From Gammaproteobacteria bacterium (GTDB taxonomy: Bacteria > Pseudomonadota > Gammaproteobacteria > Steroidobacterales > Steroidobacteraceae), in contig JABCZO010000015.1 of NCBI GenBank assembly GCA_013289615.1, forward strand, positions 1-64,000: a stretch of 64,000 nt of DNA, given 5' to 3'. The stretch's first letter is position 1; the number at the start of each line of letters is the position of its first letter. The position numbers were made by a program, and so were the translations under genes. Below, piece by piece: positions 47,766-58,482 of the stretch. Under the pieces are notes generated by a model. It was not told the DNA's origin and did not search any database. It saw only the letters and a program-made list of their open reading frames with translations.

Positions 47766-48881
47766 TCAGTGCCCTTCCGGCCGCTCGTGCTCGGGCGGGG
47801 CGTGCTCGGGCGGCGCGTGCTGCGGCGGCGCATGGGATGGCGGGGGGCGGGGCGGCGGTGGCGGTGGTGCGCCCCCGCCCGGATGACCCGTGCCTGGCGG
47901 TGTGCCGGCGTGCTGGATGGTGGCAGCCGGTGGGCCGTTATGCGGTGGCGTGCCGGCAGGCGTGCCGGCAGGAACGCTCGCGCTGTGCGGGGGCACCATG
48001 CCCGAGGGACCCCCATGGGGAGGCGGCACGGCCGCCGGTAACGGGCCGGTTGCCGGCGCGCCATGCGGAGTCACCGCCGGTGTGACCGGTGCGTGCGCCG
48101 GCATGCCGCCGGCGGGCGTCGAGGTGTGCAAGGCTGCAGCCCCACGGGCCGGCATGACCCCCTGGCCGGCGAACACACCGGCATGCGCCGTCGCGGCGAT
48201 CGGCGGCTGGCCATGATTTTGCGAGGCGCGTAGTTGCGGATTGCCGCGTGCACCTTGCTCGTGCTGGATCTGCGCCGGCACCGGCGTCAGATGTGAGTCA
48301 TGTTCCGCGGCCAGCTCATTCGCGGCGGGTCGAGCCTGAATGCCGCCGTGGCCGCCGTTGAAGCTGACGTGGCTGTCCGGGTTGTCGATGACCACGGTCT
48401 TGTTGTAGACGTTGGTGATATGCACATCATCGTGGATATTGTTATAGGCGCGGTTGTAGCGGAAGTCGCCATGGTCCCAATAGCCGCCCTCGTAGCCGTG
48501 GCCGATGTAACCGAAGCCGTAGTTGACGCCGCCATAGAATCCGATGTGCGGGCCCCAATAGCCCCCGTTCCAGACGTACAGGCCATCGTTCCAGCCCCAG
48601 TACCCCGGGGTCCACAGATAGCCCGGCTGCGGCGCCTCGACCCAGGTGCCTGGCACCCAGTAATAATCGCCGTCAGCCCAGGCCCAGTAGCCCGGGGTCC
48701 ATATATATCCGGGCCCTGGAACCGGCGGCTGCTCGTAGACCGGCAGCTCGGGCGGGGCGATATTGATCGATACGCCGATGCCGACCGCGGCCTGTGAGGC
48801 CTGCGAAGTCAGTTGCAGCGCGACCGCCAGGGCCACCGTGTAAAAAATTCCGCTTAACACTCTTCTGCTGCGGCTGTGCAT
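47766..48881 (-). CDS. Secreted YXWGXW-repeat protein with Pro/His-rich tail
   Basis: A 371-residue exported protein. After a signal peptide (about 1–32, cleavage near QAAVG) come repeated Trp/Tyr/Gly units: GYIWTPGYWAWADGDYYWVPGTW, then GYLWTPGYWGWNDGLYVWNGGYWG, the YXWGXW repeat. A Gly/Tyr/His region follows, then a long low-complexity tail of Pro, Ala, Gly and His ending in PPEHAPPEHERPEGH. Such proteins are envelope-located and of unknown function; the His-rich tail might bind metal. AAGGGG precedes the ATG at 48881. It converges with the kinase gene. Confidence 0.85.
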   Translation of the reverse strand: MHSRSRRVLSGIFYTVALAVALQLTSQASQAAVGIGVSINIAPPELPVYEQPPVPGPGYIWTPGYWAWADGDYYWVPGTWVEAPQPGYLWTPGYWGWNDGLYVWNGGYWGPHIGFYGGVNYGFGYIGHGYEGGYWDHGDFRYNRAYNNIHDDVHITNVYNKTVVIDNPDSHVSFNGGHGGIQARPAANELAAEHDSHLTPVPAQIQHEQGARGNPQLRASQNHGQPPIAATAHAGVFAGQGVMPARGAAALHTSTPAGGMPAHAPVTPAVTPHGAPATGPLPAAVPPPHGGPSGMVPPHSASVPAGTPAGTPPHNGPPAATIQHAGTPPGTGHPGGGAPPPPPPRPPPSHAPPQHAPPEHAPPEHERPEGH

Positions 48882-49053
48882 GAAAACCACCCCTTGAGGA
48901 AAACACTACTGAGACTAAAGGCTGGAGGCTGAACGGCCGCTGACTAGCGGCCAGCCGGCATTGCGCACGCAAATGCAGCTAAACGCAATCGGACCAGGGC
49001 GCGTTAGCGTGTAGCCGTGCGCACGCTCGCACGCAGCAGATCAGTGCGGCCGA

Positions 49054-49818
49054 TCAGCGCTGCCTGATCTGGCCCAGCAGACGCAGAATCTCCAGGTACA
49101 GCCACACCAGCGTGACCATCAGGCCGAAGGCCGCGTACCACTCCATGTAGCGCGGCGCGCCCTGCGCCACGCCGGTGTAGATCAGGTCGAAGTTCAGCAC
49201 CAGGTTGAGTGCGGCAATGCAGACGATCACCAGCGACACCCCGATGCTGAGCGCACTTCCGCCCTGCAGGAACGGCACCGCCACATGGAAAAAGCCGAGG
49301 ACAAAGGACGCCAGGTACAGCAGCAGGATGGCGCCGGTGGCACCGACCACGATGGCCCGAAAACGCTGCGTGACGCGAATCAGGCCGGTCGTGTAGGCCA
49401 GCAGCAGCGCCGCCATGACGCCGAAAGTCAGGCCGACCGCCTGAATGGCGATGCCGGGATAGCGTTTCTCGAGCACCGCCGAAATGCCGCCGATCGCCAG
49501 GCCTTCGCAGGCCGCGTACGGTATCGACAGCATCGGTGCCAGCGTCGCCTTGAAGCTGATGATCAGCCCGAGTACCAGTCCGCCGATGAGGCCAATCAGT
49601 ATCGCCGGCGCAATAGCGGCCGGGTTGCCGCTGCCAAAGAACTGCGACCACGGCCACAGCGCCGCGATCAGCAGCACCAGCAGCAGCAGGAACGATCTGT
49701 TGACCGTGCCCTGCAGCGTCATCGCCTCGCCGGCGACGGTGGCGCGCGGCAGGCCGGCGAAGGTCTTCTCGTTAAGGCTCGGGTTGCTGGTGCGGGTGAG
49801 CCAGTTTCTGTTGTCCAT
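49054..49818 (-). CDS. Bax inhibitor-1/YccA family membrane protein
   Basis: A 254-residue protein with seven predicted membrane helices (FLLLLVLLIAALWPWSQFF, AIAPAILIGLIGGLVLGLIISF and others) and the C-terminal helix region ending VTLVWLYLEILRLLGQIRQR. It belongs to the Bax1-I family of the longer, YccA-related group with a soluble N-terminal segment. Roles proposed for the family include pH-sensitive calcium leak and FtsH control. The start lies ten bases after the folE2 stop, so it is probably the last gene of the xseB–ispA–dxs–folE2 transcription unit. Confidence 0.88.
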   Translation of the reverse strand: MDNRNWLTRTSNPSLNEKTFAGLPRATVAGEAMTLQGTVNRSFLLLLVLLIAALWPWSQFFGSGNPAAIAPAILIGLIGGLVLGLIISFKATLAPMLSIPYAACEGLAIGGISAVLEKRYPGIAIQAVGLTFGVMAALLLAYTTGLIRVTQRFRAIVVGATGAILLLYLASFVLGFFHVAVPFLQGGSALSIGVSLVIVCIAALNLVLNFDLIYTGVAQGAPRYMEWYAAFGLMVTLVWLYLEILRLLGQIRQR

Positions 49819-49828
49819 CGATGCTCCC

Positions 49829-50659
49829 TCAGCGCTGGATCGGCGTTTTGCGTTTATCGTGTTCGATCATGGCGTAGGCGGAATGATTGTGTATCGATTC
49901 GAAGTTCTCGCTCTCCACCACGTAGGCGGTGATGCGCTCATCGCTATTCAGTCGCACCGCGACGTCGCGCACCATGTCCTCGACGAATTTCGGGTTGTCG
50001 TAGGCGCGCTCGGTGACGAATTTTTCGTCCGGGCGCTTCAGAATGCCGTACAGCTCGCACGACGCCTCGCTCTCGGCCAGCTCGATCAGCTCCTCGATCC
50101 AGATGTGCTCCTGCAGCCGCGCCTTGATGGTGACATGCGAACGCTGGTTGTGGGCGCCGCGCTCGGAGATCTTCTTGGAACACGGGCACAGGCTGGTGAC
50201 CGGCACCACGACCTTGACCCAGGTGCAGGCCTCGCCGCCGCAGATCTCGCCGATCAGCGACGCCTGGTAATCCATCAGGCTCTCGACGCCCGAGACCGGC
50301 GCACGCTTCATGACGAAGAATGGAAATGTCATCTCGATATGACCGGCGTCGGCGTCGAGCCGCTCGGTCATCTCGCCTAGCATCGATCGGAACGAGTCGA
50401 CCGAGATCTCGCGCTCGTGGTGCAGGATCTCGACAAAACGCGACATGTGCGTGCCCTTGAAACTATGCGGCAGGTTCACGTACATGTTGAACGTGGCGAC
50501 CGTGTGCTGTTCGCCGGTGGCACGATCCTTCACCTTGACCGGATGGCGGATGTCCTTGATGCCGACCCGGTTGATCGGGATCTGGCGGGTATCCGCCCGC
50601 GCCTGCACGTCCTCGACGGGGAACAGGTTCTTCGGGCGCGGTTGCACGGCAGTGGTCAT
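49829..50659 (-). CDS. folE2: GTP cyclohydrolase IB
   Basis: A 276-residue type IB GTP cyclohydrolase that makes 7,8-dihydroneopterin triphosphate for folate (and queuosine precursors) and can use metals other than zinc. Features are [49 protein letters not shown] with the catalytic Cys, and [13 protein letters not shown]. In many bacteria folE2 backs up folE under zinc limitation; whether folE also exists here is not visible. Eight bases separate its start from the dxs stop, so the two are co-transcribed. Confidence 0.95.
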   Translation of the reverse strand: MTTAVQPRPKNLFPVEDVQARADTRQIPINRVGIKDIRHPVKVKDRATGEQHTVATFNMYVNLPHSFKGTHMSRFVEILHHEREISVDSFRSMLGEMTERLDADAGHIEMTFPFFVMKRAPVSGVESLMDYQASLIGEICGGEACTWVKVVVPVTSLCPCSKKISERGAHNQRSHVTIKARLQEHIWIEELIELAESEASCELYGILKRPDEKFVTERAYDNPKFVEDMVRDVAVRLNSDERITAYVVESENFESIHNHSAYAMIEHDKRKTPIQR

Positions 50660-50667
50660 GGCTACAC

Positions 50668-52611
50668 CTAGGGAATTCGATTCGGGCCGGCGCCGCCCGC
50701 TGCCGTTAATCTGGTGGCGGTCCGGGTCTGCTTCAAGGCCGGCACTGCGGCACGCCAGCGCTCGATCGATGCGGCAATGCCCGCCAGGTCGAGTCCTGCG
50801 GCAGCCAGGCAGTCATCGCGGCTGCCATGCTCGATGAAGCGATCGGGTATACCGATGTGCAACCGCGGCGTCATCAGGCCCTCGGCATCGAGCGCCTCGG
50901 AGCAGGCGCTGCCGGCGCCGCCGGCGACGGCATTGTCCTCGATGGTCACGATGCCGGCGTGCGTGGTCGCGATCTGGCGCAGCAGCGCGATATCCAGTGG
51001 TTTGATGAAGCGCATGTTCACCAGAGTGGCATCCAGACGCTCGGCCAGCACCGAGGCCGGCATCACCATCGCGCCGAAGGCGAGCAGCGCCAGGCCGCTG
51101 CCGCCGCTGCGCCTGAGCTCGGCACGCCCGATCGGCAGCGCGGTCATCTCATCGGTGATGGCCACCCCTGGGCCGCTGCCGCGCGGGTAGCGTACCGCCG
51201 CCGGACCATCCAGCGTGGTGGCGGTGTAGAGCATCTGGCGGCATTCATTCTCATCGCCCGGTGCCATGATGACCATGTTCGGCACGCAGCGCATGAACGA
51301 CAGATCGTAATTGCCATGGTGAGTGGCCCCGTCGCTGCCGACCAGTCCGGCACGGTCGAGCGCGAACACCACCGGCAGTTTCTGCAGCGCCACGTCGTGA
51401 ATCAGCTGATCGTAGGCGCGCTGCAGGAAAGTCGAATAGATCGCCAGCACCGGCTTCATGCCCTCGCACGCCAGGCCGGCGGCGAAGGTGGCGGCATGCT
51501 GCTCGGCGATGGCGACATCAAAGTAGCGCTCGGGGAAGCGACGCGAGAACTGCACCAGGCCCGAGCCCTCACGCATCGCGGGCGTGATACCGACGATGCG
51601 CGGGTCGCGATCGGCCATGTCGCACAGCCACTGGCCGAACACCTGCGAGTAGGTCGGCGTGCCGGCCTTCTCCTTGTGGATCGTGCCGCTGATCGGATCG
51701 AACGGGCCGGGACCGTGCCAGGCGATCGGGTCGGCCTCGGCCGGAGCGTAGCCCTTGCCCTTGCGGGTCACCACGTGCAGCAGCTGCGGACCCGACAGCC
51801 CGCGGATATTGCGCAACGCGCGCAACAGCGACTTGAGATCGTGGCCATCGATGGGTCCGACGTAATTAAACCCCATCTCCTCGAACAACGTGCCGGGCAG
51901 CACCATGCCCTTGACGTGTTCCTCGGAGCGGCGCGCGAGCGCACGCATCGTCGGCATCTGCTGCAGCGCCTTCTTGCCGCCCTCGCGTAGCTGCGCGTAC
52001 AGACGCCCCGAGATCACGCGCGCCAGGTAATTCGATAGCGCGCCGACATTTTCCGAGATCGACATGTCATTGTCGTTAAGCACCACCAGCAGCGGGATCG
52101 GCAGGCTGCCGGCGTGGTTGAGTGCCTCGAAGGCCATGCCGGCGCTCATCGCGCCGTCGCCGATCACCGCGATCGCACGTCGTTGCTCGCCGTTGCGCGC
52201 CGCGGCAATCGCCATCCCCAAGGCGGCACTGACCGAGGTGCCGGAATGGCCGACGCCAAAGGCGTCGTACGGGCTCTCGCTGCGCGTGGGAAACGGCGCC
52301 AGGCCGTCGCGCTGCTTGATCGTATGCAGCCGGTCGCGCCGCCCGGTCAGTACCTTGTGCGGGTAGGCCTGGTGGCCGACGTCCCAGACCAGGCGGTCGT
52401 CCGGGGTGTTAAAGATATAGTGCAGTGCAATAGTGAGCTCGACCGTGCCCAGCCCTGCGGCGAAGTGCCCGCCGCGGGTACTGACGGTATGAATCAGGAA
52501 TTCGCGCAATTCCGCCGCGAGCGCGGGCAGGTCTCGCTCGGCTAAAGCGCGCAGGTCCGCCGGGGATTCAATGGCACCCAGCAAAGGGTAGGACGGGGTG
52601 CTGTCTGGCAT
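50668..52611 (-). CDS. dxs: 1-Deoxy-D-xylulose-5-phosphate synthase
   Basis: A 647-residue thiamine-diphosphate enzyme condensing pyruvate and glyceraldehyde-3-phosphate, the first step of the MEP isoprenoid pathway. Motifs are [37 protein letters not shown], the ThDP site [20 protein letters not shown] with [12 protein letters not shown], and the transketolase-type [15 protein letters not shown]. The ATG at 52611 was preferred to a TTG at 52623. It lies 79 bases downstream of ispA, matching the common xseB–ispA–dxs order. Confidence 0.97.
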   Translation of the reverse strand: MPDSTPSYPLLGAIESPADLRALAERDLPALAAELREFLIHTVSTRGGHFAAGLGTVELTIALHYIFNTPDDRLVWDVGHQAYPHKVLTGRRDRLHTIKQRDGLAPFPTRSESPYDAFGVGHSGTSVSAALGMAIAAARNGEQRRAIAVIGDGAMSAGMAFEALNHAGSLPIPLLVVLNDNDMSISENVGALSNYLARVISGRLYAQLREGGKKALQQMPTMRALARRSEEHVKGMVLPGTLFEEMGFNYVGPIDGHDLKSLLRALRNIRGLSGPQLLHVVTRKGKGYAPAEADPIAWHGPGPFDPISGTIHKEKAGTPTYSQVFGQWLCDMADRDPRIVGITPAMREGSGLVQFSRRFPERYFDVAIAEQHAATFAAGLACEGMKPVLAIYSTFLQRAYDQLIHDVALQKLPVVFALDRAGLVGSDGATHHGNYDLSFMRCVPNMVIMAPGDENECRQMLYTATTLDGPAAVRYPRGSGPGVAITDEMTALPIGRAELRRSGGSGLALLAFGAMVMPASVLAERLDATLVNMRFIKPLDIALLRQIATTHAGIVTIEDNAVAGGAGSACSEALDAEGLMTPRLHIGIPDRFIEHGSRDDCLAAAGLDLAGIAASIERWRAAVPALKQTRTATRLTAAGGAGPNRIP

Positions 52612-52690
52612 GGTATGGGTCAAGTTTACACGCTCAGGGGCGTTCGGGCCGTGCTGCCACGTACGGCACCGCTGCGGCGCCTACCGGGGG

Positions 52691-53611
52691 TCAGAGCGCC
52701 CGATCGACCACATAGTGGGCCAGCTCGCTCAGGCGCAGGGCGGGTGCTCCCAGGCCCTCAAGCGCCGCCAGGGCCAGATCTCTATGCTGCACCGCAAGAT
52801 CGCGCGCCGCCTGGAGGCCGAAGACGCTGGGGTAGGTAGGTTTGCCCAGCGCCGCATCAGCACCTTTCCTCTTGCCGATCACGCTGGTTTCGCCGGTGAC
52901 GTCGAGAATGTCGTCCTGGATCTGAAAGGCCAGCCCGATTTCGGCGCCGAAGGCCTGCAGCGCGGGGTAGGCCGGTCCTGGGGCCAGCCCGGCAGCGATG
53001 GCGCCGAGCTCAACGCTCGCCTGGATCAGGGCACCGGTCTTGCGGCGGTGCATATGCTCGATCGCGGCAGCATTCAGCGTCATGCCGATGGCCTCCAGAT
53101 CGATTGCCTGGCCGCCGGCCATGCCTTGGATGCCGATCGCGCGCGCCAGGATCGCCAGCATCAGTACGCGCTGCTCCGCGCTGCTGTCGCCCCCCGGCAG
53201 CTGCCGCGACTGCGCCAGCACCTCGAACGCCAGACCCTGCAGCGCATCGCCGGCGAGGATCGCGGTGCCTTCGTCGAAGGCGCGATGGCAGGAGGGGCGG
53301 CCGCGGCGCAGGTCGTCATCGTCCATGGCCGGCAGATCGTCATGGATCAGGCTGTAGGCGTGGATCAGCTCGACGGCGGCTGCCGGCGCATCCAGGCGCA
53401 GCAGGGGCGCAGCAAAGGCCGTGCCGGTCAGATAGACCAGTACCGGGCGCAGGCGCTTGCCGCCGCCGAGCACGCTGTAGCGCATCGCCTGGCACAGGCG
53501 CGTGGTAGCCGGGTCGTTGCTGGAGAGTTCATGATCGAGCACCCGCTCGATGCGCTGCCGGTAGCCCTCGATGCTCGCCGCCAGAGCGCTGTCGCTCGCC
53601 GCGCAGCTCAT
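52691..53611 (-). CDS. ispA: Farnesyl/geranyl diphosphate synthase
   Basis: A 306-residue trans-polyprenyl synthase making farnesyl diphosphate from IPP and DMAPP. The first aspartate-rich motif is HDDLPAMDDDDLRRGRPSCH, the second FQIQDDILDVTG, with GGKRLRPVLVYLTG and the terminal helices also present. Its ATG overlaps the stop of xseB (ATGA), so the two are coupled. Confidence 0.96.
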   Translation of the reverse strand: MSCAASDSALAASIEGYRQRIERVLDHELSSNDPATTRLCQAMRYSVLGGGKRLRPVLVYLTGTAFAAPLLRLDAPAAAVELIHAYSLIHDDLPAMDDDDLRRGRPSCHRAFDEGTAILAGDALQGLAFEVLAQSRQLPGGDSSAEQRVLMLAILARAIGIQGMAGGQAIDLEAIGMTLNAAAIEHMHRRKTGALIQASVELGAIAAGLAPGPAYPALQAFGAEIGLAFQIQDDILDVTGETSVIGKRKGADAALGKPTYPSVFGLQAARDLAVQHRDLALAALEGLGAPALRLSELAHYVVDRAL

Positions 53612-53880
53612 TCCGACGGCGCGGTCTCAAGGGTTGCGGTGGCGTCGATATCCTCGATCGCGACGTGGTCGCCACGCTGCAGCAACAGCTGCACCTTCTG
53701 CTGCGCGGTCGCGAGTGCGGCCTGGCATTCGCGCGTCAGGCGCACACCCTGTTCGAAGGTGCGCAGCGCCTCGTCGAGCGGCAGATCGCCGCCTTCCAGC
53801 CGCGTGACCAGGGACTCGAGCTGCGCCAGCGCCGCTTCGAAAGCCGGAGGCGCGGCCGAGGATGCAGACTTCGATGCCAT
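53608..53880 (-). CDS. xseB: Exodeoxyribonuclease VII small subunit
   Basis: A 90-residue helical protein; several copies bind XseA to form exonuclease VII, which degrades single-stranded DNA. FEAALAQLESLVTRLEGGDLP and LDEALRTFEQGVRLTRECQAAL form the coiled coil typical of XseB. It is the first gene of the minus-strand isoprenoid unit and diverges from the rubrerythrin operon; the two promoters share the 110-bp gap. Confidence 0.95.
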   Translation of the reverse strand: MASKSASSAAPPAFEAALAQLESLVTRLEGGDLPLDEALRTFEQGVRLTRECQAALATAQQKVQLLLQRGDHVAIEDIDATATLETAPSE

Positions 53881-53901
53881 CGAATTACCCTAGCACAATC
53901 G

Positions 53902-53953
53902 TTGACGAGCGGAGAGCTTGCGCATAGATTGCGCTTGATTAGAATTAGTCTAA
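53902..53953 (+). promoter_or_regulatory. Promoter and palindromic operator of the rubrerythrin operon
   Basis: TTGACG (53902–53907), a 17-base spacer and TAGATT (53925–53930) form a good sigma-70 promoter, with initiation near 53937. Directly on the start site lies TTAGAATTAGTCTAA (53939–53953), a 7-1-7 palindrome with one mismatch. Its form resembles PerR boxes (TTATAATnATTATAA) and the Irr iron-control element, both bound by Fur-superfamily proteins. Its position would block transcription. GGAGG at 53977–53981 is the ribosome-binding site of the rubrerythrin gene. The identity of the regulator is inference. Confidence 0.55.
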
Positions 53954-53990
53954 AACTGGGCTGGCGCTTTATTCACGGAGGTTACTGCTC

Positions 53991-54404
53991 ATGAAACTTG
54001 CTGGATCCAAAACCGAAAAGAACCTGAAAGACGCCTTTGCCGGGGAATCGCAGGCGAACCGACGCTATCTGTACTTCGCGGCCAAGGCGGACGTCGAGGG
54101 CTATAACGATGTGTCGGCGGTGTTTCGTTCGACCGCCGAAGGCGAGACCGGCCATGCGCACGGCCACCTCGAATATCTCGAGCAGGTCGGCGATCCGGCC
54201 ACCGGCCTGCCGATCGGCGAGACGCGACTGAACCTCAAGGCCGCGGTGGCGGGCGAGACGCACGAATATACGGACATGTACCCGGGCATGGCGAAGGCGG
54301 CGCGCGAGGAAGGCTTCGGCGAGATCGCCGACTGGTTCGAGACCCTGGCCAAGGCGGAGCGCTCGCACGCCAACCGCTTCCAGAAGGCGCTCGACAGCCT
54401 GTAA
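53991..54404 (+). CDS. Rubrerythrin family diiron protein
   Basis: A 137-residue four-helix ferritin-like protein of the short rubrerythrin type, lacking the rubredoxin domain. Diiron ligands lie in [54 protein letters not shown] and [15 protein letters not shown]. Rubrerythrins reduce H2O2 using electrons from a rubredoxin-like donor. With no rubredoxin domain here, the FeS protein encoded next is a candidate donor or partner. The promoter carries a Fur-superfamily-like palindrome, fitting peroxide or iron control. Confidence 0.93.
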   Translation: MKLAGSKTEKNLKDAFAGESQANRRYLYFAAKADVEGYNDVSAVFRSTAEGETGHAHGHLEYLEQVGDPATGLPIGETRLNLKAAVAGETHEYTDMYPGMAKAAREEGFGEIADWFETLAKAERSHANRFQKALDSL

Positions 54405-54434
54405 GGGCCGCGAGGCGGACCGGACCGAAGCGGC

Positions 54435-55784
54435 GTGAGTTCGACTACGGGTGGCGGCGGTCGCGAGGGCAGCCTCGAGGCGCCGACCCGCCATCCGATC
54501 AACTGGCGCGATCGCGCGTTCTACGACCAGGCGGCGATCGAGCGGGAACTGCACCGGGTGTTCGACATCTGCCACGGCTGCCGGCGCTGCTTCAGCCTGT
54601 GCCAGTCGTTTCCGATCCTGTTCGATGCCATCGACGCCTCGCCGACGCTCGAGCTCGACGGCGTGGACAAAGGCGTCTACTGGCGGGTGGTCGAGAACTG
54701 TTATCTGTGCGACATGTGCTACATGACCAAGTGTCCGTACGTGCCGCCACACCCGTGGAACGTGGATTTTCCGCACCTGATGCTGCGCGCCAAGGCGGTG
54801 CGCGCGCGGCGCGGGCAGCTCAAGCTCGCCGAACGCATGCTCAGTTCGACCGAGGCGGTCGGGCGCATCGCCGGCATTCCGGTGGTGGCCGGGCTGGTCA
54901 ATGCGGCCAACCGCAACGGCGTTGCGCGCAAGCTGCTCGATAAGGCGCTGGGAGTCGATGCGCGCGCGCCGCTGCCGAAGTACTACTCGAGCACTGCGCG
55001 CCGGCGCCTGAAGCGCAGCTTGCGGCGCGACCTGCCGCCACGGCCCGGCGCGGGCAGCCGCGGCCAGGTGGTGTTGTTCACCACCTGCTATGGCAATCGC
55101 AATGAACCGCAGCTGGCGCAGGACCTGGCGGCGGTGTTCGAGCACAACGGCATCGCAGTGGTGCTGGCCGCCAGAGAGCGCTGCTGCGGCATGCCCAAGC
55201 TCGAACTGGGCGATCTTGAGTCGGTGGCGCGCTTCAAGGAAGACAACATCCCGCAGCTGCTCAAGCTGGTCGATGCCGGCTATGACATCGTGGCGCCGAT
55301 TCCCTCGTGCGTACTGATGTTCAAGAAGGAACTGCCGCTGATGTTTGCGGGCGATGCGCCGGTGCAGCGTGTTGCCGAGCACATGTTCGATCCATTCGAG
55401 TACCTGATGCTGCGCCACAAGGCGGGCCTGCTGCGCACCGATTTCAAGGCGCCTCTGGGCAAGGTCAGCTACCACGTGCCGTGTCATCTGCGGGTACAGA
55501 ACATCGGGCTCAAGACGCGCGATGTGCTGCGGCTGGTGCCGGACACGACGGTCGAGGTGATCGAGCGCTGCTCCGGTCACAACGGCACCTATGGCATCAA
55601 GAGCCGGTTTCGCGACGCGTCGATGAAGATCGGCGGCCCGGTGTTCCAGCGCGTCGACAACTCCGGCGCCGACTATTATTCCAGTGATTGCCCGATGGCC
55701 GGCCACCAGATCGAGAGCGGCCTTGCCTCAAAAGCCGCGCCGACGCATCCGCTGGCGCTGCTGCGCATCGCCTACGGGATCTAG
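54435..55784 (+). CDS. FeS-cluster and CCG-domain protein (GlpC/heterodisulphide-reductase-like)
   Basis: A 449-residue protein. Two 4Fe-4S motifs lie at about 36–50 ([11 protein letters not shown]) and 92–102 ([12 protein letters not shown]); the last is followed by P. Two CCG-type cysteine domains follow: [13 protein letters not shown] (about 252) and CHLRVQNIG with CSGHNGTYG (about 350–385). Relatives are the GlpC subunit of anaerobic glycerol-3-phosphate dehydrogenase and HdrB/D, which pass electrons to quinones or disulphides. No GlpA/B gene is present. It lies between rubrerythrin and DUF3501 with gaps of 30 and 6 bases, so an electron-delivery role for the peroxidase is suggested. The start is a GTG. 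Confidence 0.88.
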   Translation: MSSTTGGGGREGSLEAPTRHPINWRDRAFYDQAAIERELHRVFDICHGCRRCFSLCQSFPILFDAIDASPTLELDGVDKGVYWRVVENCYLCDMCYMTKCPYVPPHPWNVDFPHLMLRAKAVRARRGQLKLAERMLSSTEAVGRIAGIPVVAGLVNAANRNGVARKLLDKALGVDARAPLPKYYSSTARRRLKRSLRRDLPPRPGAGSRGQVVLFTTCYGNRNEPQLAQDLAAVFEHNGIAVVLAARERCCGMPKLELGDLESVARFKEDNIPQLLKLVDAGYDIVAPIPSCVLMFKKELPLMFAGDAPVQRVAEHMFDPFEYLMLRHKAGLLRTDFKAPLGKVSYHVPCHLRVQNIGLKTRDVLRLVPDTTVEVIERCSGHNGTYGIKSRFRDASMKIGGPVFQRVDNSGADYYSSDCPMAGHQIESGLASKAAPTHPLALLRIAYGI

Positions 55785-55790
55785 AGGGCG

Positions 55791-56375
55791 ATGCAGAAGC
55801 TCGCCGCCGCGCAGCTGATGTCGCTCGAGCAGTACGCGCGCGAGCGCCCGGAGCTGCGCGCCGGCATGATCGGGCATCGGCGTGCGCGCCAGCTGCACAT
55901 CGGCGCTCACTGCAGCTGGAGCTTCGAGGATCGGCGCACGGTGCAGTACCAGGTACAGGAGATGCTGCGCATCGAGCGCATCTTCGAACCCGATGCAATC
56001 GCCGCGGAGCTGGAAACCTACAATCCGCTGATCCCGGACGGCAGCAATCTCAAGGCGACGCTGATGATCGAGTACTCCGAGCCGCCAGAGCGCGCACGGC
56101 GCCTGGGGGAACTGCGCGGTTTCGAGCGCCGCTGCTGGATGCGTGTGGCCGGCTTCGATCCGGTGTATGCAGTCGCCGATGAGGATCTGGCGCGCGAGAA
56201 CGACACCAAGACCTCGGCGGTGCATTTCCTGCGCTTCGAATTCTCGGCGTCGATGATCAGCGCTGCCCGCGCCGGCGCCGCGCTGGCGGCCGGCACCGAC
56301 CACCCCGAGTATCATCACTGCGTCGATCCGCTGCCTGAGGGCTTGCGGGGTGAATTGCTGGCAGACTTCGCCTGA
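55791..56375 (+). CDS. DUF3501 family protein
   Basis: A 194-residue soluble protein of the DUF3501 family: LMSLEQYARERPELRAGMIGHRR, LGAHCSWSFEDRRTVQYQVQEML-type segment, IERIFEPDAIAAELETYNPLIPDG and NDTKTSAVHFLRFEF. The function is unknown. In other proteobacteria it is repeatedly found beside rubrerythrin and a GlpC-like FeS protein, as here, so the three probably act together. AGAGGG precedes the ATG. A long hairpin follows the gene. Confidence 0.85.
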   Translation: MQKLAAAQLMSLEQYARERPELRAGMIGHRRARQLHIGAHCSWSFEDRRTVQYQVQEMLRIERIFEPDAIAAELETYNPLIPDGSNLKATLMIEYSEPPERARRLGELRGFERRCWMRVAGFDPVYAVADEDLARENDTKTSAVHFLRFEFSASMISAARAGAALAAGTDHPEYHHCVDPLPEGLRGELLADFA

Positions 56376-56412
56376 GCCGGGCGGCTCATGGGACTTCGTA
56401 ATCGCTAAATCA

Positions 56413-56475
56413 GAGGGATTGAGCCTACACGCACGAATTTCATTACGAAATTCGTGCGTATAGGCTCAATCCCTC
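56413..56475. repeat. 63-bp nearly perfect inverted repeat between DUF3501 and parE
   Basis: The 29-base arms 56413–56441 and 56447–56475 are reverse complements with a single mismatch, separated by ATTAC. The arms begin GAGGGATTGAGCC. The composition is more AT-rich than its surroundings. No T-run follows on either side, so it is not a typical Rho-independent terminator. It could still separate the two transcription units as RNA, or be a small palindromic element related to MITE or REP sequences. No second copy was seen in the window. Confidence 0.85.
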
Positions 56476-56532
56476 CGTGTCGCATTTTCGGAGCCCGCGA
56501 ACCCGCCGGGTCGGGCGTGCGGTGTCTGCTAG

Positions 56533-58481
<1,949 letters not shown>

Positions 58482-58482
<1 letters not shown>

